From Paramarasmius palmivorus (lineage: Eukaryota; Basidiomycota; Agaricomycetes; Agaricales; Marasmiaceae), in NCBI GenBank assembly GCA_037176845.1, contig JAYKXP010000029.1, positions 124,001-188,000 on the forward strand: 64,000 nucleotides of DNA, read 5' to 3'. The position numbers and the translations under genes are program-made. Position 1 is the first letter of the stretch. Each line of letters starts with the position of its first letter. Below, in pieces: positions 47,057 to 58,713 of this stretch. A model generated the notes under the pieces. That model made no database searches. It saw only the letters and a program-made list of their open reading frames with translations, and was not told where the DNA came from.

Positions 47057-48062
47057 ACGCGCCTAGGGAGACTTCTATTGTACCCTTTTCATCATGATAA
47101 TGATATCTAATCCATTCCGCGGTCTTTTCTATGATGCCTGTCCAAATCGGCTCTTTAGACGCGTCTGTACAGATCTGTACAAACCAAACTCTATTAGTGT
47201 TTTGTTCGCACCACATGCTTCGAGATGAGCCGAAAAAAACAAGGATGTAGATTCCCTAAAACGAACGAAGGCGGCGTGTTGCAATCCGCTTTCCGATGTC
47301 GGAAGTAACAAACGGAGTTTCGTTTTCAAGAGCGGCAACTGGTTTGTATCCATTGGTTTGCTGTTAGGTACTAGAACAGTAAAAGTACACTATTATAATT
47401 TGCTTGCTAGAAGATAGAAGAAAATGCAGCGTCCTAAGGTATCGTATGTGTAGTATGGTACGTCGAAAGCTACGAAGATGCAAAAAGTCCAAATACAAAT
47501 AGTACAACTTTTGTTTGACGCGTCCGTGGTGTGCGTATTTTGTAAAGTAAAAAAGTCCAAAGGGTGCAATAAATGTCCGGTGATTCTATGCGATGCAAAA
47601 AAGTAATGCAATGCAAATGCAATGGAGATAGCAGAAAGCGACTGGCGAACTCTGTATGTCCAATTGTCCAAGAGTGTCCGTCTTTTGGTCCAGAATTAAG
47701 GTCCGATGATAATAAATGTCCAAGTCCAATGTTCATAAGTAAAACGTGAAAAATCGTGAAGGAGCGTGAGGGAGGCGCGAAGAAAAGAAGACAAGAAAAG
47801 TGCGCTCCAAAATTAAAGAAAGTTCGGTTCATGAGATGGGAAGGGGTGTCCATGCACAATAAAGAAGGTCCAAAACAAAGATTGTCAGATCGAAGTCGAA
47901 ATAAGCAATGTCCAATAGAAGAAAGAGTTCGAATTGCGCTCCATAGGCGATCCACTGAAACAATAAAGTTGCGAAGGTGATGGGGTTGCGTTTTAGAAAG
48001 CCAAATGTTATACAGCGACTACAGCTCAGCAAGTCGCTTCGTAACCTTTGCTGCCGAGATAC
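47057..48062. other. Region downstream of the transcription factor, GTCCAA-rich
   Basis: About 1 kb with no supported gene. The part 47485-47915 carries eight GTCCAA words on the plus strand, i.e. TTGGAC in the sense of the transcription factor transcript. The stretch is pyrimidine-rich in that sense, as a 3' UTR would be. A 161-codon frame at 47470-47955 (-) probably reflects the biased composition. Confidence 0.5.
47485..47915 (-). repeat. Cluster of TTGGAC words (GTCCAA on the plus strand)
   Basis: GTCCAA occurs near 47487, 47555, 47658, 47666, 47718, 47724, 47868 and 47909, with several more GTCC words between, and I saw no TTGGAC on the plus strand. About 0.1 would be expected by chance in 430 bp. 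The words are often followed in sense by T-rich sequence. The spacing is irregular, so this is not a simple tandem repeat. Confidence 0.6.
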
Positions 48063-50250
48063 CTAGATGGCGGAGATGAGACCACGCGAAGGGGACGGAG
48101 AAGACATATAACTACCCAGGACAGGGAATCGAGCGTTGAGGGTAGTCATGGCATAGACGATGGTGTTGATGTCGTTCCGAACGTCGCCGCTGCTGAGGGG
48201 CCATGAGGTTTCGATGTTGACCAGTTCACGTATCAAAAACTCGGCAGCAGTGGTCCAGCAAGGCTAAAAAAAGAAACTCAGAACTAAGAACACATAGAAA
48301 AGGAAACCAGCATACCCCGAGAATCGGATCCAGGAATTCATAGTCCTGTTCCGAAATATACTTGATGATAGCGACACATGCCTTGCCAGCTTGCGAACAC
48401 TTCTCATAAGCAACAGCATCGTCTTGGGCAAACCGTTGATACAGGAGTATCAAAGCGGCTTGCACGAGCGTGTGTACAACAATTAACATTTGCTTTTCTT
48501 CAGGCATCGTGGCGTTCAGTTGATGTATCGGGACGAGCGTGGCCAGGAATCGCGTAATCGTAAGTTCTAATGCTTGCATATCTTCAGGGTAACTGCCGGA
48601 AGGCTTTATTCCTACGGCGGCGATTAGATGAGGTCGATGTGGCATGGTCAGAGACTTACTTGAGTTCCATCGTAAAGCCAACTGATCAGCGCGGGAATAG
48701 AGAGCAGAGGCCTTTGCACGTAAGGCAAGCATCGAGTATCCACCTGACATGTCTCCTTGCAGGAAGCTTCGGACCGTCTGATACGTGCCCGTGGTGACAG
48801 CACCCTGGAAGTAGAAAGGACTCGAGTTAGCAATGTAGAGGCAATGCATCGGGAGTGACTTACCGACTCGTACTCCATGATGTCCTGTGGCCAGGGACAG
48901 TTAATCGACGTCCACGGATCATGTCCATCCAGAAGCACGGATGGCTTCCGAAGCGCCACAGACCAGCACCGGTCAAGGTTGTAGACCTGCCAAAAGGCCA
49001 AGATGCGCTCGCCTTCCCTGTACCCACTGGCTGGAGGCTCGAGTCCAAGCTTTTCCCGTGATGAGGATGGGCTGTAGCTCGCATCACAGGCAACACCAGC
49101 TTGCAATCCGCATTGGACGGCTAATGACGCAGCAGCACTGGCGTGATAGCTGCCTTCAAGCAGCCGACCGTTGACTAGGAAATACATTGATAGGAGGCAG
49201 GAAGCTTGGATGACATCCAGTACCTTCTCACCGGACCGCAGACCGTCCCGGTGGGCATCGAGCGCTTGTGAGAGGAAAAACTCTTCGTGTTGGCACAGAG
49301 GCTTCGGCCGTGACATGAAGCAAGCCCACAAGAAGATGGCATTCATCAATGCAGGATGTCGCTGCTCAGAGACCGGCAGTTGCAAACTATCCTGCAGATG
49401 ACCCATATGTATTTCCAGCCCACATTGATGACGGTGTGGCGCAAAGATCTCCAACCTTAAGCGGAAGAGAATGAGAAGCGAAGCTTAAGCATTTAGAGTG
49501 TATCTCTCACAGTAAGGGAGCTAGCTCGAAGGGAGCCTGATAGGACGAGTGCGGATCCTCAAAGAACATTTCGGTAACAAATGTCGACGAGGGAGACGGT
49601 GAAGGTACAGGCTAGGGAAAGGGATAAACCGTCTACACTGGAAATCCAGGAGGACGCTACTTACCGGTAAGTGGTTCCATACCTCCGGGGGCGAGTTGGT
49701 ATCTGAAGGGACAGATGCATTAGTGAGTATAAGACAACGGCAAGAGGAAACACACCTGAAGCATATCGCGGTGAATGCGAAGCTGAAATCGTAGTGCTAA
49801 CTGGAGAGCCATATGACGAGGACGAGGAAAACGAGTTTTCCGATGGCATAATATGCGGGTCGTGAAGGGTAATGGCTGGTGAGACATATTCAGGATCTTC
49901 TAGTTCACGAACGCGTTGCTCCAATCGACCGATATGTTCACGAAGTATCTGTGTCCGCGTCTTGCCCTTTCCGTCGTCATATTCGCAACACTCCGGCTTC
50001 TTTGCGCGCACGCACTGCTGACAAGCAGGCTTGACACCATCACACCGCTAGTCAAAGACATTCAATATGCTTTTATGTATGCGGAATAGCCAAGTGAATC
50101 ACCATTTTCCGCTTCCTAAGTAAGATATGAGCAAACATTGGACACTTTGAGATGAAATTTCGAGGATACTCACCTGCATCTCAAACATGCCTTCCCTCTT
50201 TGTAGGGTTCCCTGCGCAGTTTTCTCCGTATTGACGGGCTTGTTAGCCAT
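48063..50250 (-). CDS. Zn2Cys6 fungal-specific transcription factor
   Basis: Nuclear DNA-binding regulator. The ATG at 50250 opens MANKPVNTEKTAQGTLQRGK. Two introns of about 55 bp are removed to give the zinc cluster ACLRCRKRKMRCDGVKPACQ followed by QCVRAKKPEC, with six cysteines in the C6 spacing. A short coiled coil follows (REHIGRLEQRVRELE), then a Ser-rich linker, then a fungal transcription factor middle domain (from about MEIFAPHRHQCGLEIHMGHL; it includes FWQVYNLDRCWSVALRKPS). The last exon runs from LLDHC-CRV coding sequence into PCWTTAAEFLIRELVNIETS and ends GLISAI at 48063. The target genes are unknown. The neighbouring membrane protein gene is not in an obvious metabolic cluster. 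Confidence 0.92.
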
Positions 50251-52985
50251 AATTGTGTACTCTTCTTGAATAAAAAAAGGATCTTTCAGGTAAAGAAAGG
50301 CGAAGAAAGGCCGAATTGACGGGGACCGCAGCTACCGCAGTGCGAAAAAACGGGCAAAGAGAGCGAAAACGGTGAAGAAGGCCGATCAAGACCAAATCAA
50401 GACCAAGCTATTAGAGAGTTAAGGGTGAAGAAAAGCTGGCAAGGCTGAACATGAAATATGCCGACCAGGAAGATGGAAGCGTAGAACAAGGAAATAAGAT
50501 CGTCTATGCCGACTCGAGGCCTGGTATTAAAGGAGGCCAGCACAGCCGAAGTCCAGCACGGGATCTCAAATTACAAGACAGGGACAAACAGACAGATCTG
50601 GGATCTTGCCGTCAATTCCCATCAAACTCTCCCTTGCTTTCCGGCCCAATACCTCTTCCGCCATGTGTCCAGTCGAAACCATTCAAAAATCATGTCAACG
50701 CTTAAACATGTCACCTGGGGCTCTTTGATTTCAATCCTAGCAAGTCGCACGTCATTTTTTCCGGTGGTTTCTTTGGCATTCATGCATACTATAGTCTCCC
50801 TCTTATCGGAATACAGCAAGCATCTTTGACTTGTCTGCATTCCCTGCAAGTATCGTCCAGGCTTCATACTCTTAGACGGCCTGTTTCGGTTATATGAGAA
50901 CAGCCCATCGGACACGGCCAAAGTTCGCCTTGCACGGAAAACTCGCACATATGGATGATCACAGTGCAGGGATAATCGCAATCAGTCATCCATGTGAACC
51001 TCTAAATGGGGTTGTTCATCAGGGCCAACACATTCAACGTTTACGCAACTTTTAAGCCTCGGAACTTCGCGTGGACGCGAAGTGACTTCCTGGTTCCCAG
51101 TCTGAACGATGTCTTGAGCCCTCTTTAATGCCTTGCTTGTCTTTCTGGTAACGCCCTACGTTCAACTCCAGCTCAGGGCTCTGCTGCTATTTTTGTTCTG
51201 AACGACAACAACCGCTGAATCATTCGGAACCGTCCGCCACCGTTCCTTTAGGCTAGACCGACAGACGCGTAGGAAAGTGATAATCAACACGTACATACCC
51301 ATAAACATGGAATTGGACCTTAATGAGAAGAAGGAAGGTAGGCTGCCATTGTTTTCAAACTCTTCAGCGGCTGATCTTCCCTGATCGCAGCAAGTATACA
51401 TTATGATTCTACCAGACGCCTTTACCCCGCATTTCTCCCTATACCAGGGCACATCGATGTCTGATACTGAAGCCGCTATTACTGCTTGCCTGCCTCGCTC
51501 TATGCATCTCCCCTTTCGCCGTAGGGGTGTTTCGACTGATCTGGATTAGATGTCGTCCCGGAAACGAGTTAACAGGCTCCTCTCGGTTCAGTACAGTTTA
51601 GCCGCGTGGGCTTTCTCATATCGTTTGCTGACAGAACTTTTCACGCCAGGGAAGTCGGTCTCTGTAAACTTGCGATTCAGACACATGCCTGCCGAGTCGC
51701 CTTCCAACGCGAACCCCGAGCGAAGCTTCTTAACCTGCTTTTCTTTTATCGAAAGCGGCTTTCGGGTTCGGGGACAGGCGGAAGCTACGACCATTTCTCG
51801 TTCCGTCACCCATGAAATACTAGGGATTGTAGGTTGATTGGTTGTTGCAACGGAATCCGGATGGAGGCAAAACCCTCGGCGTATTATTTACGCACCTTGG
51901 CTGACGACTCGTTTCACGTTAGTCCTTTCAGATGTTCTTGTCTCACTACGTGTTAGGAGTGCACTACTACTCCATGCTATTTCATGATGTTCGCGATAGG
52001 AGAATCCTCGCAGATCCCCACTCTTCCTCATGATAATGAACGGAAAACCAGCGACCCTCCGAAATTGATGAAGCTTCCAAAATCAAATTTACTCAGGGGA
52101 AAGACAAGGTCCTCCGACGATTTCAAATAGTGCTCCACTGGATCGTCAACCTTTTCGTCGTTCGTTGAATCGTTCCTGGTGGTTTCAAGGTTCGCGACTG
52201 CTCCTGGACTGCTCCCGTTGCACGGGAATGGAGAAAAAACAAGTGTCGTTTTCTTCGTGGGGTCCTACAGCAAAGCTACTCCGAACAAACAGCCATTTCG
52301 CTTCCACATAATCGCGTTCAGCAGTGTATGGCGTAAGCTACAACATGTAATGGGTTTTGTCTAATTTGTAGTCATGGAACGCCTCTGCATGTCAGTAAGG
52401 ACCGCGAACACTGAATTGGGGCGGCCGGTGGTAGCGAGCAACGAAGAGCATGTGTAACTGCACCGGCATATTACGCATCGAGTTTAATGGTTTACAGCCT
52501 CTCTCTGCAAACTTCTGCAAAGCGAATACCTCGTTCTCACTCCCCGCCTCATGGAGAATTGGCGAGTCATACCCCTGACAACCTCGACTCGTCTTGAATC
52601 TGATTCTTGGGTCATGCAGACGCCAGAACAGCGGGGAAGCAACGAAGAATCAATCCTCCAAGCCAAAACGACTGCGCAATGTATACGCATGGGTTCTCTA
52701 TGTATTTGTTGACTTGACAACACTCAGGCTCAACAGAACCCAAGTTGAAGAATTCGCAGACCATCCGTAGAGATCATGGGCCAATGTTCGATAGTAAGAG
52801 TGTCCTAATCTACAATTTAAAAACAACACAAAAAAGAACGAAAAGACGGGGAATACAGAGATGAAGACTCAGAGAAGATGCAAACTGCCATTTCCAATCA
52901 GTTACAATGACCTGTGTTGTTCATCACTGACTCACCATATCACACCAGTGTAGATCACGGATTTAACAACACACCGCGAGCGTCA
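50251..52985. other. Long intergenic region upstream of the transcription factor
   Basis: About 2.7 kb between the Zn2Cys6 gene start and the end of the Afi1-like gene. Frames such as 50506-50829 and 51550-51837 (+) are ATG-initiated in part but have no recognisable family, no consistent splice structure and no domain motif. The size suggests a complex promoter or decayed sequence. I support no feature here. Confidence 0.45.
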
Positions 52986-55900
52986 TCACAGGGCGCCATT
53001 GGACCGCTCCCCAAAATAGCTGCTAGTCACGCTCATTGCGGCGCTAGAGCCGGAGTGAGCCCTGCCCATAGTGGGAGCATAAGCGATGGATGAAGAGTGG
53101 TGAGGCGGCTGTTGGAGCTGTTGCTGCTGCTGTTTCTCACGAGCATGCGCCTGTCGCACGAATGCGTAGCGTTGAAAGTGATTTAATGACTGCAAGAACA
53201 GCACGCCAACCTGAAACATGAGGAGTGTCAGCTTGTAACAGTAAACGGTAAAAATCAAGAAATTCCGCGTACAGGATACTGTCGGATGTGATTGAAAAGA
53301 TCGACGGTGGCCTCTCGAATTGACTCTTTGTGGTGGAACAGTCCGAAGCCCAACGGAAGAAGCCCGCCACTATGGGGCATCAGATATGATAAGAGCTGTA
53401 TGGGGAGTCGGCATCGGCCATGAGGTCAAGATATCAAGAAGCATACCTCAACAACTTGATCATAGGTTTTTACATTATCGGCAAGAGTCCGCATTATCAA
53501 GTACGCCTCTGTATCAGACATTGATTTCGCGTGTCGCAGTCGGAAGAGTTGATGCATAACATCGAACCCGCGAATGGGACTACTCGACTGGGCTTTGGCG
53601 AAATCCTGTGATGATATAGAATCAGACGGGAAGCAGTGATGGGGGCTGCAAACATACTCACGGCTGCATAATAGTGATAACTGTTGGTTTTACGCCATGC
53701 TTCTATTCGATGTGAATTTGCAGCCAGTTCTTTGAGTCCAGCAACTTCATCAGGAAAGACAACCCCACTTCCGAGCTGCGCTTTACGGACAGAAGTTGTG
53801 TCCATGAAAGGAATGTTAGGATAGCCAATCTTTGTAGTCCCACTAACTTCCTCCTCATACCGCGAAGCTAATCTCACGAAACGTGCCACGTATTCCGTGA
53901 ACCGAACTCGTACTAGACTCTCCCCATAATGGTAGTCAATGGCCGATTTGATCTACATTTGCCCTGGAATCAGTCATAGCAAAAGATGTGGGGAAAGACA
54001 GGCAACCCACGTCCTCAATGAAAAGGTTATCGGTTGTGTTGTCCGTCTTAACCACGAAGTCAGCCTTATTGGGTTCCTTGGATCTTAGCTCATCCTCATT
54101 GTTGACGGAGGATTCTGCTTTGAGGGTCCCGGACCTCGATATTAGAGGGGCTATGAATCCAGCCCCGGTGACAGGGTGAGCGGTATGGATATCCTTCGAC
54201 ACCGTGACTGTTCCCGAACCAATATCTAATAGTAAATCCCATAAACGAGAGGTTTCGAAAATAGGATTGGTGACGCCAGCGATGTACGCAGGGCTGTGTA
54301 TGAGACCATCAGTGATCATGAAACTGCCATTGAAATTCCCGTCATGGGCTTGACTTACACAGACTCCCATTCATCCCGATTATTAAGGTTGGCGTATGGG
54401 AAAGCGCGCTCGACGAAGCCACGTAAAACGGCACCGCATCCAGACGCCAAAGCACATGCTGCTAAAACGAATGTCGAGACTTCCCCAGCAGGCCGTCGGT
54501 GACCTAGAAAGATTACTCGTTTGCCCGTGACAAGCGCATTGAAGAGAATGATGATGGGGTGTGTCTGGGGCCCACTGGTGTGCAAATGGGGATGCTGAGG
54601 CCCAGAGACTAGTTGATGAGATGAAAAGACCTTGACCAGCGTGATTAACGAGTACTAAGAGCCGAGTCAGTATCAATGAAACAGACACATATCTTGGAAC
54701 GTACATCGCCAACTTCCTCTGGAAATGTCGATAACGGCATCTTGATAGGAAGCTTGTAGTCCTTGTAGTCCACTGTCGTATGGAAAAAATGGGTATCTTT
54801 CGTGAGTCCAGATCGTAGATGGGCATCGTAAGACGACGGCCCCTTGTTACTTTGCGATCTGGGATTTAGATGAAGCGACGACCCAGACGACCCATCTGTA
54901 GAGCGTCGTTTTCGACTTGATCCGACCATCGTGGTACCACTAGCAGAGGCTAGGCTATTGGCATCGCCAGCATCGGCACCAGCTTGGGCCAGCTCTAATC
55001 CGCTTTCGTCTCCCACCCACACCGCACTTCCACCTAAAGTGAATGACGATTCGGATGGTGGAGTTGTAGATGACGAAGCGACAGTGCTTTCAGTGTCCGC
55101 TCGATCTCGCATCGCGGTTCGAGGAAGTCCATCCCATTGTTCTCCGCCGGTCCTCGTTGACGCCCGACTCTCTGAGTCATTCCTCTGTCTACCAAAAAGA
55201 TTCTCCTCAAAGGTAGTTGTAGACTCCATCGACTGTGTCGACCGATGTGCAGCATTATTCCAGCTTACAGGCCGACCATGCTGGTGAGGAAGATTATGAA
55301 CCTTTTCGGAAAAGATGTCTTTGCGTTCAGACAAACGCATGACAATCTTTTCGTGCCGACTCAGCTTAGGGGCACCAGAAAAGTCCATGGAATTGACAGC
55401 ATCGAATACTCGAGCTAAGCAGTCTTGAGATGGATTAATGAGGTAGTCATCGAGCGCCATTAGGAGCACAGGCTGAGCAGAAGTCAGAAAAACATTGAAT
55501 TCGACTATCCTAGCACACTCACTTTGAAAATTTGGATAAAAGGATGCCGCGTACATATTGCTAATGCCAATACTCGGGCTCCTCTGTTCAACAAGGGTCA
55601 GCTTTGTAGATAGTAGAGCTAGAGCCACGCACCGATCCAGCGTTTTGTCGTGCTTCGTCCTAACCAAATTCAACACACACAGTAAATCTGGCTTCCCACT
55701 AGTATCCTCCTCTTCTCCTGGTAAACTCGCCGACCTCAGCTCAGGAGAATCCAACGCAAGTACAGGCGATATCGTATTGAATGGGGTCTGGTTTAAGAAA
55801 AACACCGTCCAGTCGTCCAGTTGCGTTTCCGCTCCATCGGGGAGCATTGACATGGCTAACACGCTTCATGAGAATTTGGTTCGATATCGAGAAAGATTGG

Positions 55901-56132
55901 GGGTTTGAAAGTTTGATCCAGCATCCAGGGATATATGGAATTACAAAGAGAAAAAGGACCATCCTGGAAGTCAGTAATCCGGGTTTAATTTTACTGTAAG
56001 CCAATTGAAAAACACATACGATTCATCGACTCCGAGCGGCTGAGGAAACTGATATTTCAACTGGGCACCCTCAAGGATATGGAACTCTGCCAAAAGCACG
56101 AAAGAGCAATGGTTCCCTGTGCTGCCCGCCAT
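52986..56132 (-). CDS. Afi1/Mesa-type protein (SPA domain, DENN-related)
   Basis: Arf3-interacting polarity protein of the yeast Afi1 / Aspergillus MesA type, acting at sites of polarised growth. The first exon ([20 protein letters not shown] through [10 protein letters not shown]) is joined to [20 protein letters not shown], the docking region. A Ser-rich stretch containing [14 protein letters not shown] follows. Then comes the SPA region: [72 protein letters not shown] and [20 protein letters not shown]. The C-terminus has a poly-Gln run (CAG/CTG repeats near 53120) and ends at 52986. About nine introns interrupt the gene. It fits the family's layout and is complete. The first exon's ATG is the best I can find, but an upstream exon cannot be excluded. 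Confidence 0.9.
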
Positions 56133-56641
56133 TCCAAACCTAGCTACGTTTCTGTTGTCGGCTACTCTCTCCTAACTTTGAGGTACCCTTATCCAAACTT
56201 CAGCTCGAGACTAGTCCGATACACTTGCTCGACCGAGAGTATCTTGTCGCGAAAAGAGTGAGGATGGAAACGAAAGGAAGAAGGTGATCGTCGCGGTCGG
56301 GAGGAGAAATTTGACGCTTAGCACTGTTGTCTCGACACATTTGCAGCACACTCAGTCATAATTTACAATCCTGTTTGCATTAGATATGTATAATACTGAT
56401 GCTTGTATCTACCGACAATGACTATGAAACCTGGAATCATTGTGAGAGTTGTTGCTATCCACATCCAATTATAATAAATCCATCCACCATGACGACCACT
56501 ACCGTCAGAGCAATAAAATCAAAAGCAGTATCTCGTAGCTGTAACTGGGAAAGATTGGAAGAGTCGTAAAAAAATATCAACGTTCATCATGGTAATGGCA
56601 CGGTAGATGATAGATTGTCCCGTCCTTCTGGTCAGAGTCCA
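56133..56641. other. Intergenic, Afi1-like promoter and protease 3' flank
   Basis: About 510 bp between two same-strand genes. No recognisable gene. It should carry the promoter of the Afi1-like gene. Confidence 0.45.
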
Positions 56642-58713
56642 TCAAAGCAGGAACAACGAGAGTAAGAGGCCTAGCATGGCCAAAGGTAGGGACCCGACCA
56701 CTTTACTGGAGCCGTCTGAGAGCATGGTCAGCGAATCAGAATACAGGAATGGAAACGTCAACACTCACTTTGAGGAGCTGCACCTGGTGTACCTGCATTA
56801 GAAGAGGAAGGTGCATTTGTTAGCCCGGAAGTGGTGGTTGGTCCAGAGGAGGTCGAGGGCGTACCTGATCCTCCTGCCGCATCGGATAATTGAGCGAATC
56901 CAATCTGAGGAGTAGAACTTGCGCGGAAAACAGAGTACACGTTTTTCTAAAAAAACGGTAAGCATCATGAAAGGTACACAGCTCTGGAGGCTACTCACCA
57001 GGAAGGTGGCACCCACAACCCAGTTGGGGTTACCGCCACCGCTGACGATGTTGCTTCCGCGAGAAAGATCGAAGATACCGCCCAAGCACTGCCGACTGCC
57101 GGCACTGATGCGACCAAGATTCATGTCCCTTGGATCAATGGGCCAGGTCTTTCCACCATACGACATACCAACGTTCAGGGTGGAAGTGCAAGCTAAATTG
57201 CAGATGAGCCAGGTACTCCAGTAGCGGGGATTAGACACATACGGAATGACCAGAATCCTTCCATTCCGAGGACTTGTTGCGAGCCATCAACTGCATTCCA
57301 GAATGCTTCGACATCCTGAGTGGGACCGCCGATTAGGGTAGTTCCAGTGTCAATGGCGGATAAAGCAGCATTGCCAGATTGAATGGCAATTGATCGGTTG
57401 TTGAGCGTAAGAGCTAAGAATATGTGAGCACATCGTAAAGGAACGAACATGCAAGAAGCGCACATCTTAACGACAAAAGCCAGAAGCTTGGGGTGCCTAC
57501 GGTATTCAAGAACTCGATGTCGCCGGTGAATAACGACGAGTTTGTTCCACCAAGGGTGAAATAACCTCCAAACTCTTCCTCTGAAACTCTGGTATTTGAA
57601 CCCCTAAATCTTGTCATCCAGAAACTCAAATCAGGTTCAGTGAGCTGTCCATTGTTGGCTAGTGCTTGCCAGAAGGGAGTGCTTCGCGTTGAAGATATCG
57701 TGTCGAAAGCAAGCCCAAGGATCCCAGAGACAGATCCATCCAACAAACCATCGGTCAAGCTTGTGACCGCAACTTAAAAGTAATATAAGCGCACAAATTC
57801 CCGCACTGTAAGAACGCCAGCTTACGGAAAGTTTGTTGTGGTATTGAGAACCCGCCCATTTCGACGTCATCGCTAACGATTTGACCACCGACTGCTCCAG
57901 AGCCATAGGTGATTCTTGTTGTTCGGGAACTAGTTTGAAGCGAAGAAGAGTCACTTGGGTTAAAAAGAGGCGTGTCTGAGGTACAGCTCGAGCAGGATGT
58001 TGTGGCCACCCATAAGTCCTGACCGGGAGTTAATACCACATCACATCCCAACTTAACTAGCTTACCGAGGATCCAGTATCGAGGATGACATTGAAGGGTG
58101 AAGGTCTGTCAAAAGAAGATTAGTCGTCGATCGAAAACAAAAGATTTTCCGGGGACGTCAAATAGCCGACGAGCGGTGACTATCCAGGAGCTACGTCCTG
58201 CGCAGGACAACAGGTGAAGTTGGCTGGACAGGACGGCCACGACGAGAAATGCTTGGATGATTGATGAAACCAGGTACATCACACAGCCTTGGCATTCTGA
58301 GCATTGGCAGGCTGCCTGTCTTGGGCGATGGCGACGAAGGGAGGAGGTAAGAGCGACAGGACACTCACGGTGTTCCAATGTTGATAGTTCCAAAGTAACT
58401 AGCATCCGTTTGCTGTTCATGATTTCAGCATGTGGGGAAAGGTCTGCTCCAAACAGTGACGCACCTGGTTCACCATGGGTATCCCTGCAGTTGCTCGTCG
58501 ATTCATACGCTTTGTATTCGTGCTGTCGCTTGTATTTCCAGATGTAAAACCATACTTCGCTCGCAACCCATCCGCAACATGACTCCAATATTCGAGGTTC
58601 GCATCCCGACCTTCTAGATGAGTATTACGCACTCGAAGGGGTATATGAACAGGTTCTGCACCCGTCCCAGCAGTCAAAAGAGAAAGGGATATAAAGAGAT
58701 ATAATGGGAGCAT
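56642..58713 (-). CDS. Pepsin-like aspartic protease (A1) with GPI-type tail
   Basis: Secreted or surface protease. The ATG at 58713 starts a signal peptide (MLPLYLFISLSLLTAGTGAE) and a propeptide of about 70 residues. The mature enzyme follows with FGTINIGTP, the first catalytic aspartate in ILDTGSSDLWV, the flap YGSGAVGG, and the second aspartate in SAIDTGTTLIGG. The end of the catalytic domain reads VVGATFLKNVYSVF. Next is a Ser/Thr/Gly-rich stalk (SGTPSTSSGPTTTSG and beyond). A 3' exon adds NGSSKVVGSLPLAMLGLLLS and a short hydrophobic end, which is a GPI attachment signal. The stop is at 56642. About seven short introns are present. All catalytic residues are present, so it should be active and cell-wall or membrane anchored. 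Confidence 0.93.

Noticed and set aside
47470..47955. 161-codon open frame on the minus strand
   Set aside because: It coincides with the GTCCAA-rich, compositionally biased stretch. It has no ATG-supported homology or domain and is better explained as 3' flank.
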